From Leuctra nigra (lineage: Eukaryota > Arthropoda > Insecta > Plecoptera > Leuctridae), in contig OW203769.1 of assembly GCA_934045905.1 (NCBI GenBank), positions 18,631,705 through 18,695,704 of the forward strand: a DNA stretch of 64,000 nt. The letters run 5' to 3'. Positions 57,401 to 63,502 of the stretch are shown here, one piece after another (position 1 is the first letter of the stretch; every line of letters starts with the position of its first letter). The notes beneath the pieces are model-generated. The model saw only the letters and a program-made list of their open reading frames with translations. It was not told where the DNA came from and ran no database searches. A program made the translations under genes and the position numbers.

Positions 57401-60120
57401 TTCGAGCTATGGCCTACCCTACAACATATACCAAATTTGGGAACAATAGGTTACGCCCTTTGCAAGCTAGAAGGCCGTGAAAATCGTGTTTTAGGGCGGT
57501 TTTCATAATCATCAGTAATAATCTCAGTAGTAGTAGTAGTAGTAGGCTGGAGCTAAAATCCGGTAAACAGGCCACAGCATAAACGGCTGAACCGATTGAT
57601 CTCACATTTTTTCCACGTGTGCACTTTTGGCGTCTGATTTAACCTTCACCCCATGAATTTTTTGTGCCGCCATTTTGAAACCGGAAGTGACGTCATATCT
57701 CAACAACGGCTAAACCGATTGGAGAAAAAATAGCGCCAAACGATTCGGACGGTCAAGTTTATGGATTATCATTAGCAAAAGACTAAACATTATGTTAACG
57801 AAACCGGAAATGACGTAATGACATTTGAAATACATCGATTAGCATTTCGGCGACAAAGGTTGATCCGATTATTTTGATATTAATGTTATGTATGTATACT
57901 TTTGACGTCTCATGTGACTTGTTATAAAACCAACCGGAAGCCGCCATTTTGAAACCGGAAGTGATATCATATCTTAATAACGGCTAATTAGATTTGAACG
58001 AAACCAGCGCCAAACAATTTAGACGGTCAACTTGATGTATTATCATCAATAATATTTGCAGTTTCTCATACCGAAACCAAAAATGACGTCACACATTTTA
58101 AAAATCTCACAAATTTACATTTTGATACAATAAATACTATTTGAGGCAGCTTATAATAAGATGTAATCATGTTTAAATTAAAATTCAAGGGGTCAGAGAT
58201 TTCAGCCGCCATTTTGAAACCTGAAGTATCGTCGCATCTCGAAACCTGGTAGACTGATCGGTACGAATCTAGCGCTAAACGATTCGGAAGGCCATATCTA
58301 TGGAATAGGAACAGTCAAACTAGATTTTTAATATTTTGAGCCTGGAAATGACGTCATTCAAATTGAAAAATTATTATAATCCCCATTCCACACAATGTAT
58401 ACATATTCAGTAAGCTTACACATAATTGAAGATATAAATTCTATGTGGCAGTGCAGTAAGTTCAGCGCAGCCATGTTGAAAACCGAAGTGTTTTTTTTCG
58501 GTGAAAACCGAAGTGGAACTGGGTTGACCGATTGGAATGATACCTTTGCTATTCTTCATGAAAGACCATTTAAGCAAATATATAGCAGATTTTCATTACT
58601 AGTAACCAAATTGGAAATGGCGATTTTTTTACATGATTTAGAAATTGTTCATTCGATTTGTGTCACAAATTTTAAAAATAAACTAAAAAAAGGAGTGATA
58701 TCCCCATAAAAAACACTTCGTGTAAAAATACCAGCCAAGTCTCTTCAACTAAAAAAAAAATATGAAATCTAAAAATTCTGCACTTAAAAGTAGTGATATC
58801 AAAAAATGAGCCAAGTCAAAACTTTATTTGAAAATCAAAAAATACTTGGCGCATCGTTTTTTTGGGCATTATAGGTATATTATATGTATATTTTATATCT
58901 GGACTATACTTCTAAACTATTTACATAGTACACGATGCGCCAAGTATTTTTTGATTTTCAAATAAAGTTTTGACTTGGCTCATTTTTTGATATCACTACT
59001 TTTAAGTGCAGAATTTTTAGATTTCATATTTTTTTTTTAGTTGAAGAGACTTGGCTGGTATTTTTACACGAAGTGTTTTTTATGGGGATACAAAAGTACT
59101 AGAAAAAACGGTTATATTACCGCAACAATATTACCGATTTACATCTCTACATGACACTTACAATGGCAATCTCCACAGCTGACCAAAATCTAACGGGGAG
59201 GGGGGGGGGGGGGGGGGCAGATGCATTTAGTAAATAAATAATAAGTATAATTATAAGGGCAAGGATGTTTAGAACCTATAAAACGTCCAAAAAGGCTGCA
59301 AATAGTACATTAAAACTATTTAAAAAGGACCATAAAATCCCGAAAAAGGACCTATGAAATGTTATGCTTTGTATAATATTCGTCAACAATATTCGATTTA
59401 TTTTTTATGTGTTGAATTTGGAGTAAGATGTAAAAATTAACATAAATTATTGTATGAATGTGTCAATGTGTCAAGTATCGTTGTTGGTCATTTAGTGGAG
59501 GATGGACATTTTGTGAAGAATCACTTGTTGTAGAACTTGAAACAAATATTTGATATCATTTTCCCCAATAATTAAAAAAAAATACAAACAGACCTTAAAA
59601 TAGCAAGAAAAGTACTGAATTCATAAAAAGAAATTAGAAAAATGCATTTTCAAGCAAAATCAAACACATATTTTTGAAACCAAGAACACAAACTTATTTA
59701 TGTGTCATTTTCAGACGTCGGCTGAACAAAATATTAAAAAAGGATATGTCCTAAACAACTTAGCCCTATAGAAATAAGTAATAATTATTAATTTATGTGA
59801 CTGTGCTGTCCTAAACAAAAGTAAAAGAAGACAACAGAGTCAACCCAATAATTATTTCAGACTCAGATTTTCACTCTATCTCTCTTTAAAAAAAAATGCC
59901 CATCATATTTTGAAATGCATGACATCTTCTTCAATGAAATGATTGTTGATCCCTACACTTCTAGAGGACGATCTTTCACGTGAATCAAATAACCGACTCC
60001 GTGGAAAGACGACTCTGTCAAAAACTCAATAAAATAATTAAAACACCAAGACGTCTTCGTAGACTTTTGAACTCTTAATTTCTCAAGAATCGTCACTTTA
60101 ATCTTTGGATTTCTATTCAT
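33326..60120 (-). CDS. Pickpocket-like DEG/ENaC sodium channel subunit (spliced, 10 exons)
   Basis: Minus-strand exons 60120-59957, 55583-55383, 54453-54303, 53827-53706, 53269-53158, 47951-47675, 44369-44316, 44062-43948, 38884-38793 and 33441-33326 sum to 1404 bases, and all phases match. The 467-residue product has the full family plan: N-terminal His-Gly gating motif (FTESSFHG region, residues 40-41), TM1 (LFWLVVWALAVAGAGSIV), FPAATIC, a GYCYIVNS motif, SPYEV, cysteine pairs (SLCRLQCRMR, CKCSPYFYP, CICEPTC), and the pre-TM2 and TM2 region (DLLVSFGG..GLFLGCSILS) with the G-x-S filter. Such subunits form trimeric amiloride-type sodium channels in sensory neurons or epithelia. The gene covers 26.8 kb because its introns are filled with elements and a nested gene. 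Confidence 0.9.
33955..34345. repeat. Dispersed repeat fragment next to the non-LTR element
   Basis: It starts CATTGAGCGAGCGACTCC and follows the phrase order of repeat family A (compare 63503-64000). It stops where the non-LTR element 3' end begins, at about 34345. Confidence 0.5.
34289..37629 (-). pseudogene. R2-like non-LTR retrotransposon polyprotein, broken
   Basis: Three collinear minus-strand frames (37629-36175, 36174-35191, 35224-34289) make one polyprotein of about 1,120 residues. The first carries three zinc-finger-like motifs (CPSCMVEF..; CELCRKLYK..H..H; CPFCKKLYK..H..H) and the start of RT. The second carries the RT core: FLDITKAFDNIGH, GVMQGAPLSPTLYN, FADDLVVV. The third carries a CCHC (CRRCGIEIETLPHVLGFC) and a restriction-like endonuclease segment (RRIDIIAID). 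This is the plan of R2-clade elements, which normally sit in rDNA, but no rDNA flanks are visible. An in-frame TAA lies near 36177 and a frameshift near 35220. It lies in intron 9 of the pickpocket-like gene, same strand. Confidence 0.85.
37850..38036. repeat. AT microsatellite (TATTA-type)
   Basis: This stretch has only A and T, built of TATTATAT and TATTATATTA units, directly upstream of the non-LTR element. Confidence 0.85.
38100..38290. repeat. Dispersed repeat fragment
   Basis: Phrases such as CAACCAATCGATCTGAAAT and ACGAGATCCTGTGATTGGTT are shared with repeat family A (44720-44820). Confidence 0.5.
38521..38810 (-). repeat. 97-bp tandem array of the exon 9 donor region (3 copies)
   Basis: The donor-containing block (CTAGATCTTCTGG then GTAAGT, minus strand) recurs with donors at 38787-38792, 38690-38695 and 38593-38598, exactly 97 bp apart. 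The first is the functional exon 9 donor; the others lie downstream in intron 9. Confidence 0.9.
38793..38884 (-). CDS. Pickpocket-like exon 9 (pre-TM2)
   Basis: The acceptor GTTTACTTCTAG precedes 38884. It has 92 bases, phase 2 in and phase 1 out, and donor GTAAGT. It encodes GIGQQFTWKIGKL, PRFQLQRKVLYGPLDLL. With exon 10 it forms DLLVSFGG, the diagnostic pre-TM2 motif. Confidence 0.82.
38940..39326. mobile_element. TTAA-flanked palindromic MITE, copy 1
   Basis: TTAA flanks both ends (38936-38939 and 39327-39330). Ends GAGGGCTGAGTAGTGAG and CTCACTACCCAGCCATC are inverted, and the inner part is also largely palindromic (TTTTTTAATCGATTTTTAT..). Further copies lie at 52781 and 53313. It starts 51 bases upstream of the exon 9 acceptor. 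Confidence 0.8.
39343..39516 (+). repeat. 5' LTR of the short-LTR gypsy-type element
   Basis: It is TGTGGTATCC...TTATTACA, matching 43671-43838 except for a 6-bp indel and a few bases. Confidence 0.9.
39559..43537 (+). pseudogene. Gag-Pol of the short-LTR element, several breaks
   Basis: Collinear frames 39559-39903, 39975-41429, 41494-42129, 41957-42484 and 42494-43537 carry gag (MEDCRLKPFEVNGD), two zinc knuckles (CFWCGMQGH.., CSKCSKVGHYSKCC), protease (VIDSGASCNVID), reverse transcriptase, RNase H (TDASPWGLGAV), an integrase finger and integrase core (ADNGTQF; NGEVERQNR). There are breaks near 39900, 41250-41480 (inside RT, around the catalytic DD), 42120 and 42484. The layout resembles K02A2.6-type gypsy elements. 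It is much older than the two elements in the Orai gene. Confidence 0.88.
43671..43838 (+). repeat. 3' LTR of the short-LTR gypsy-type element
   Basis: It has the same ends as the 5' LTR and is followed by GGACA. Confidence 0.9.
43948..44062 (-). CDS. Pickpocket-like exon 8 (Cys-rich)
   Basis: Acceptor TTTTTACAG, 115 bases, encoding (D)NLRYLTDPTTNQLDGTCIC, EPTCHSISYSHTSGFELK. The donor GTTTGT is weak but gives phase 2 that fits exon 9. Confidence 0.8.
44090..44273. mobile_element. PIF/Harbinger-type MITE
   Basis: AGGCCGATGCACAATTGACG is mirrored at the right, with TAA on both sides (44087-44089 and 44274-44276). It is rich in CGGACGACGG-type repeats. It fills most of intron 7 between exons 8 and 7. 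Confidence 0.78.
44316..44369 (-). CDS. Pickpocket-like exon 7
   Basis: Acceptor TTCTTCCACAG, 54 bases, donor GTACAG. It encodes (D)GFPECDIEQLICIYKHK. Confidence 0.8.
44622..45522 (-). repeat. Dispersed repeat family A, inverted copy
   Basis: It begins TTGAGCGAGCGTAGCGAGCG and ends CGCGTTACACAGAGCGTTTT, the reverse of 21720-22618 and 30056-31107. It lies in intron 6. Confidence 0.75.
45650..45910 (+). repeat. AAG/CTT microsatellite, about 87 triplets
   Basis: It is an uninterrupted AAG run on the plus strand, a CTT polypyrimidine run on the transcribed sense strand of the pickpocket-like gene. It directly follows the 123-bp array. Confidence 0.97.
45930..47790 (-). repeat. 123-bp tandem array from exon 6 of the pickpocket-like gene (15 copies)
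   Basis: The donor block (CCACTGAGAG then GTGTGT, minus strand) occurs 15 times between 45949 and 47671, at exactly 123-bp steps with no indels. Each unit holds the coding segment from LEI(S/T)TTYSYSLCRLQC to CSPYFYPLRG plus about 17 bp of intron. Units differ at few bases (for example ATCAGCACG versus ATCACCACG). The unit has no stop in several frames, so long spurious frames cross it on both strands. Confidence 0.95.
47675..47951 (-). CDS. Pickpocket-like exon 6
   Basis: Acceptor GAATCTTCTTCCCAG, 277 bases. It encodes FIVHSPYEVTAPTDHVVTLE, then IKQRRCRFYDESD, then the YSYSLCRLQC..CKCSPYFYPLR segment that is amplified downstream. The first donor in the array keeps phase 1 for exon 7. Confidence 0.87.
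48447..49649 (+). CDS. Leucine-rich-repeat protein, intronless, nested
   Basis: This is a 400-codon intact frame from ATG to TAA. Regular leucine-rich segments are visible (IPRLTKLIDVYLPG; CPALQKLGIV; LQLRTLRLQYATT; CPHLQDLDVG; CKNLTQLHLECF), the pattern of F-box/LRR proteins. An F-box itself is not obvious in the N-terminal 100 residues. It lies inside intron 5 of the pickpocket-like gene on the opposite strand. TAAATAAACA about 160 bases after the stop may serve for polyadenylation. Being intronless and nested suggests origin by retroposition. Function is unknown; binding of protein partners is an inference from the repeat type. Confidence 0.78.
   Translation: MPLHKPVQTLLSLSLAATSKLVQSTCRKIEDLYPSPLHLSYDVTGCKETVQEVQGFLRGNIPASIWDDLFHEVFDEYEMPDQLADEMSDERILYKVFIYEKVNLKKLTIRRNLNLHSEDLEIDNHCSMQDLFYILSESFQKRAHIEFWLQQIPRLTKLIDVYLPGVYCDEIALAFSQSCPALQKLGIVSSPSETYKTVMRTCRQLRKIPGNMPEESVIELLTSLDTSELQLRTLRLQYATTQQLKTIIEHCPHLQDLDVGELSEFHPEEVFQILFSSSLRLSKLALFFGDTLSGFNGFLSCKRNFIINMYFAQDGTLHPIDILIVLSENCKNLTQLHLECFRPHNEAVGSSDRISFPKLEVFKGRYDSEDVDDLICLARHCIQDAEQLKKVSLTVLNTTL
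49650..50589. other. Spacer with tRNA-like and small inverted repeats
   Basis: It holds a tRNA-like stretch at 50200-50270 and three copies of a TACCATACA..TTAACAGTTCGRTGTATGG block (about 50018, 50410 and 50530). There is no gene. Confidence 0.5.
50200..50270 (+). other. tRNA-derived repeat (A- and B-box-like)
   Basis: GTGGTCCCGGGGTTAGCG and GCAGGTTCGAGGCC resemble the internal promoter boxes of a tRNA gene. No complete cloverleaf is convincing. Confidence 0.4.
50590..50919 (+). CDS. Small LRR-like frame
   Basis: These 109 codons with a leucine-rich segment (VFESCPNLTSLYIKRLN) are similar in style to the 48447-49649 protein. It may be the 3' part of a duplicated copy or an extra piece of the same gene. 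Start at the first ATG is uncertain. Confidence 0.4.
   Translation: MSVRLKMPYTLHVKSHRIFLECTPAPPRAEEALVQLFNNYTHSMTQISKVSIFVSKASFSTGLVRQVFESCPNLTSLYIKRLNQEAIVYSTHLKARMKRLNLVTNFEYN
50920..52265. other. Non-coding stretch of intron 5
   Basis: This is AT-rich with a repeat beginning GGCGAGCGAGCGAGG at 51435 that matches the start of 1310-1822 (TTCTCACTTGAAACTTATGG-like phrase). There is no gene. Confidence 0.45.
52274..52707. mobile_element. hAT-type non-autonomous element
   Basis: Inverted ends start CAGGGCCGTATTA, and the 8-bp flanks ATTTTAGC (52266-52273) and ATGTTAGC (52708-52715) match at seven positions. CAGGGCCG ends with 8-bp duplications are usual for hAT elements. Confidence 0.8.
52781..53157. 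mobile_element. TTAA-flanked palindromic MITE, copy 2 (right end altered)
   Basis: The left end is GACGGCTGGGTAGTAAG after TTAA (52777-52780). The right end is degenerate and finishes in TTAC (53154-53157), which on the minus strand is the GTAA of the exon 5 donor. Confidence 0.7.
53158..53269 (-). CDS. Pickpocket-like exon 5
   Basis: Acceptor GTTCATTTCAG, 112 bases, donor GTAAGA. It encodes (R)RDGKDSSLVAKMGDSPVINA, DTGLLSMGINGIIPAVD. MITE copies lie on both sides, about 45 bp upstream and directly at the donor. Confidence 0.82.
53313..53675. mobile_element. TTAA-flanked palindromic MITE, copy 3
   Basis: TTAA at 53309-53312 and 53676-53679 flanks ends GACGGCTGGGTAGTGAG and CTCACTACTCAGCCCTC. 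It makes up most of intron 4. Confidence 0.82.
53706..53827 (-). CDS. Pickpocket-like exon 4
   Basis: Acceptor CACCTGTTGCAG, 122 bases, donor GTATAG. It encodes ISVDLPGSMHSTLKYDL, GNEMSDKGYCYIVNSAIKNF; G-x-C-Y-x-x-N is a DEG/ENaC extracellular signature. Confidence 0.85.
54303..54453 (-). CDS. Pickpocket-like exon 3
   Basis: Acceptor TTCTTATGTTTAG, 151 bases, donor GTAAGA. It encodes (K)HWGSSETDKQKYLDFLDTLA, KTTLDNLDGLNKYASDK. Confidence 0.82.
54565..54739. mobile_element. Tc1/mariner-type MITE
   Basis: Inverted ends CAGTTCGTTTTTCCTATG (then TTTGAACTCTC) are flanked by TA on both sides. It is 175 bp and lies in intron 2 of the pickpocket-like gene. Confidence 0.75.
54965..55327. repeat. GGTTCC-rich degenerate repeat with inverted ends
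   Basis: AGGGACTGGAACC at the left mirrors GGTTCCAGTCCTTGG at the right. Inside are many GGTTCCGATTCCGGTTCC-type units broken by AT-rich sequence. Confidence 0.7.
55383..55583 (-). CDS. Pickpocket-like exon 2 (TM1)
   Basis: Acceptor GGGCCCTCCAG, 201 bases, donor GTAAGT. It encodes LFWLVVWALAVAGAGSIV, HSNWDRFQDNPTVIDMD, FPAATICYRS: TM1 and the following family signature. Confidence 0.9.
55671..56940. repeat. Composite repeat family B, copy 1
   Basis: It starts ATCTAGTGGAGCGGTCGCTC then CCAGCCAAGTCGTAC and contains several CCGGAAGTGACGTCAT-like motifs next to CGCCATTTT. It ends with a partly eroded hairpin (AACACTACGTGTAAAAATAC ... GTATTTTTACACGGAGTGTT). It is non-coding and lies in intron 1 of the pickpocket-like gene. 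Confidence 0.7.
57235..59100. repeat. Composite repeat family B, copy 2
   Basis: It has the same start (TCTAGTAGAGCGGTCGCTCC) and motif content as copy 1, in the same orientation, ending with the long hairpin at 58702-59087. A short spurious frame at 58395-58709 lies within it. Confidence 0.7.
58702..59087. repeat. Long foldback hairpin, arms about 157 bp
   Basis: CCCCATAAAAAACACTTCG ... TACTTGGCGCATCG (58702-58859) is mirrored by 58931-59087, nearly without mismatch, around a spacer of about 70 bp. Confidence 0.9.
59194..59218. repeat. G run
   Basis: A G-rich run (GGGGAGG followed by a long run of G) lies in intron 1 of the pickpocket-like gene. Confidence 0.9.
59957..60120 (-). CDS. Pickpocket-like exon 1 (N terminus, HG motif)
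   Basis: 54 codons plus two bases run from the first ATG, then donor GTAGGG. It encodes MNRNPKIKVTILEKL to FLTESSFHGVGYLIHVKDRP. The frame is open upstream to an AG at about 60153, so an earlier exon cannot be excluded. Confidence 0.8.
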
Positions 60121-60479
60121 GATATTAGCTCTCCTCAAACACTCGTTCGCTAAATCAAGAAACTCGTAACAATAGTTTCATCATTTGACACAATGCGCCA
60201 TTCAGAATGGTGCAGTAATATCAGCATTTCGATCTTTTAATATTCTAAAGTGTATTGACAATGGCAACGAGTAACAGTTCTGTTGAGTCACGAATGTTAT
60301 TTAATCGATACTCAGTGGACCTGTTAATTAGTGCGAGCAAACAGTTCTGTCGGAAAGCCGATAAACGTGAGTTTGATGGATCGTAATCTTTCTCTTGAAT
60401 AGAGCAGATGTGAACACAGAAACAGTCCATGGAGGTGGGGGTTTATTCAGTCAAATCGCTTCAAGAGGAGGAGACTTAA

Positions 60480-61179
60480 GGTGATACAAGCGCTCGCACA
60501 CTGGAGCAAATTGAGAGAGAAAATTTGTTTTATAAGTGGTTGTAACTTTGAAAGGATGATCACATGATCAGTCTGATTGTACATTAGTAAAGCACTTTTT
60601 TAATTTTTTCGTGCTTTGTTAATTAGGCGCCGGGTTTTTAAATAAAAACACGCAATACTTGTTATTGGCACAATTTTAAAACTAGGAAAACGCTCAGTGT
60701 AACGCGTTGATGAGTGAGCCTTCGTACTGCATCCGATTTGATATGCGTTTGCAAGCATCAGCCAAAGAAATTATTAACGCTTATCAGCTGCTCTACCAGC
60801 CTTGGAGCGGCATAAAGAAGTTAGGGATGAAAATTAAGTATACATTTTCAAACATTTCAAGATTATAGAAGAAAATTTCCCTAAAATGACAATAACTTTT
60901 GAAAATAACGACCGATTAGTTTTCAAATTGGCAAAAATACCTAAAATACTGGTCACAATGACCATGCGATGTTCGGTCAATCGGTTCTAGTTTAAATGTC
61001 AAAAATCACATGGAAGATGGTTTTATATTTTAACCAATGGGAGCATTTGGCAGAAACTTATTAACAAGGCACGAATCAAAAGTGAGAAGTCCTACTATAA
61101 TCCTATCAAGGTTACACCCTCTTATGAAACAATTTTTCTCTCTCAATTTGCTATAAAACAGCCGAGCGCTTGTATCACC
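60480..61179. mobile_element. TTAA-flanked (piggyBac-like) non-autonomous element
   Basis: Inverted ends GGTGATACAAGCGCTCG and CGAGCGCTTGTATCACC are flanked by TTAA (60476-60479, 61180-61183). It is 700 bp. It carries a piece of repeat family A (60681-60730) inside and ends about 30 bases before the gustatory receptor ATG. Confidence 0.8.
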
Positions 61180-61213
61180 TTAAGAAGTTTCATGTTAAGG
61201 CTCTTCCAACGAG

Positions 61214-61428
61214 ATGCTCGTGACGCAACGGCTCTGGGCAGATCGTGTGGACGTCGGCAAAGAAAAGCGAGCGGCTCGCCGCCTCCACGACGACGTCGTC
61301 CAGCAGCACCGCGACGTGCACGACGCCGACTCGTTCCACCGAGCCGTCGGGCCCGTGCTGGTGGCGGCGCAGTGGTTCGCCCTCATGCCAGTAGTCGGCG
61401 TGACGGGCGCTGACGCCTCCCATCTCAA
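61214..61428 (+). CDS. Gustatory receptor exon 1
   Basis: 215 bases from the ATG, GC-rich, with donor GTAGGC at 61429 (phase 2). The start is chosen as the first ATG of the open frame. Confidence 0.75.
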
Positions 61429-63474
61429 GTAGGCAGCAACAGTTTGGAGAAATAGATTACCTATACATGAGGCTAAAGTGAACTTTATCTTACTTATCGG
61501 GACATGGTGCAACCGGGCAAGTAATTTAAAACCCATAAAAAAACACTCCGTGTAAAAATACCAGCCAAGTCTCTTCAACTATAAAAAAAATATAATAAAT
61601 CTAAAAATTCAGCACTGAAAAGTAGTGATATCAAAAAATGAGCCAAGTCAAAACTTAATTTTAAAAACCAAAATATACTTGGCGCATCGTGTATATAAAT
61701 AGTATAGAAGCATATGCCAAAAATCAAATGTACCTACCTAATTATATATAATATACCTATAATGCCCTTAAAAACGATGCGCCAAGTATATTTTGGTTTT
61801 TAAAATTAAGTTTTGACTTGGCTCATTTTTTGATATCACTACTTTTCAGTGCTGAATTTTTAGATTTATTCTATTTTTTTTATAGTTGAAGAGACTTGGC
61901 TGGTATTTTTACACGGAGTGTTTTTTTATGGGGATATCACTTATTTTTTTAGTTTATTTACACAACTTGTAACACACATCGGAGCAACAATGACTAAATA
62001 CTTTTAAAAAATACGCCATTTCCGAATTGGTTAATACGAAAAATTGTGTTTGGTGCTCAATATACCTAAGCTTAAAGTGATATTCCATGAAGAATTGCGA
62101 AAGCTTCGTTCCAATCAGTCCAGCCGTTTTCGAGATATGGTATCACTTCCGGTTTTCAAAATGGCGACTGAAATAACTGCCACCTAGAATATATTTCTAT
62201 AAATGTTATGTATCATTATAAGCCTTCTGAATATGTAGTTATTGTAGTAAGAGGTCATTAAAATCTAGATCTTCATTTTCATGACGTCATTTCCGGTTTC
62301 GGTAATTGTAAATCTCTACTTTAACTACTGATATTCCATATAGACGACCGTCTGAATCATTTGGCGCTAGTTTCATTCCGATCGGTTTAGCCGTTTTCGA
62401 GATATGACGTCACTTCCGGTTTCAAAATGGCGACTTCCGGTTGGTTTTATAAAAAGGCACCTCAGACGCCAAAAGTGCACATGTGGTAAAAATTTCAGAT
62501 CGATCGGCTAAGCCGTTTAGGCTGTTGCGGTGATAGCGGTGTTTCCTGATATCATCTGAATCATCATCTAAAGATCAAAGTGGTGTAATTTCACTGTTTT
62601 CTCGGCCCTCTAGCTCGCAAATGGTATAGCCTATTGTTCCCAAATTTGGTATATGTGGTGGGGTGGGCCATAGCTCAAAATTAAGATATTTTACAACAAT
62701 GTGAGATTTTCCAATTTTATGATCCAGTAGGCCGAAAATGCCATGTTGTTGCTTACAGTAAAAGTAGTTGGTCTGGCTCCTCATTTTATTAGGCATTTAC
62801 GGTATGTTGAGTGAGTGTGAGTGTACAGTACGACTTGGCTGGGTAGAGCGACCGCTCCACTAGATACCAAGTAACTGCCCTATCTAAAAATAAAAAACAT
62901 CACATTTTAGGTAAAAATTCCTAAAAAAATTAAAAAAATAAAAAAAAGGAAAAAATTAGGAATGATTTTAGGAAATGTTCAGGAAAATTAGGAGTCCTTA
63001 AAATACATGCTTATTTATAAAAATAAGCATGTAGGTATGACTGAAAATAGATGATACATAAAACGTCCATTTAAAATTATATTTTAAAAATGAAAATAGT
63101 ACTAGTAGCTGTAGGTTTAATAATTGGCAACTCATTTAATTTTATTTCATTTTATTTATTATTTCCAAATACACACAGTTTATTTGCATTGTGTGAGGAT
63201 CTTCGTAAAATGACTATAATAAGGTGCACCACAGATGTATTAATTTTATTTTTAATGTTTTTTGATGAACTCAGAGTTTTAATATTTCATAATTTACGTT
63301 TTTTATATGAAGATCCACGACTAATGTGATTGTCCATCCTGCATGTAGGTTCCGATGGTTGACACTACGCGTCGCCTACGCACTGTTCACCGTCAGCTGT
63401 GTGTTTCTGATGGCTCTGGTTCACTGCATCTCCCTCTTCGCCACTGACAGTCCGCTCACGTTCAAAAGCTCAAG
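61214..63474 (+). CDS. Sugar-type gustatory receptor, N-terminal exons (partial, possible frame break)
   Basis: Exon 1 (61214-61428) encodes MLVTQRLWADRVDVGKEK to DSFHRAVGPVLVAAQWFALM, PVVGVTGADASHLK; the FHRAVGPVL..AQ.FALMPV.GV block is typical of insect sugar receptors (Gr64/Gr5a group). Exon 2 (63349-63474) continues in phase as FRWLTLRVAYALFTVSCVFL. After FLMALV the frame meets TGA unless one base near 63419-63423 is skipped; in the shifted frame a hydrophobic segment HCISLFATDSPLTFKSS runs to a good donor (GTAAGT at 63475). The remaining exons lie beyond the window. It is either a sequence error or a recently broken gene. Confidence 0.72.
61532..61933. repeat. Long foldback hairpin, second intact copy
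   Basis: The arms (about 61532-61690 and 61776-61933) are inverted copies of each other and of the 58702-59087 hairpin. It lies in intron 1 of the gustatory receptor gene. Confidence 0.9.
61532..62866. repeat. Composite repeat family B, inverted copy 3
   Basis: The hairpin comes first, then ACTTCCGG/TGACGTCA motifs and the closing GAGCGACCGCTCCACTAGA, the reverse of copies 1 and 2. It fills most of gustatory receptor intron 1. Confidence 0.75.
62867..63348. other. Remaining gustatory receptor intron 1
   Basis: AT-rich sequence with a 79-codon chance frame at 63090-63329. I see no gene. Confidence 0.45.
63349..63474 (+). CDS. Gustatory receptor exon 2 (contains frame break)
   Basis: The acceptor TGCATGTAG precedes 63349. 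Phase with exon 1 fits. The frame shifts by one base near 63420. Confidence 0.6.
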
Positions 63475-63502
63475 TAAGTGATCAACAATAAAATCCAAAA
63501 AT

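Noticed and set aside
58395..58709. 104-codon plus-strand frame
   Set aside because: It lies inside the composite repeat B, in AT-rich sequence, and is not supported by its other copies.
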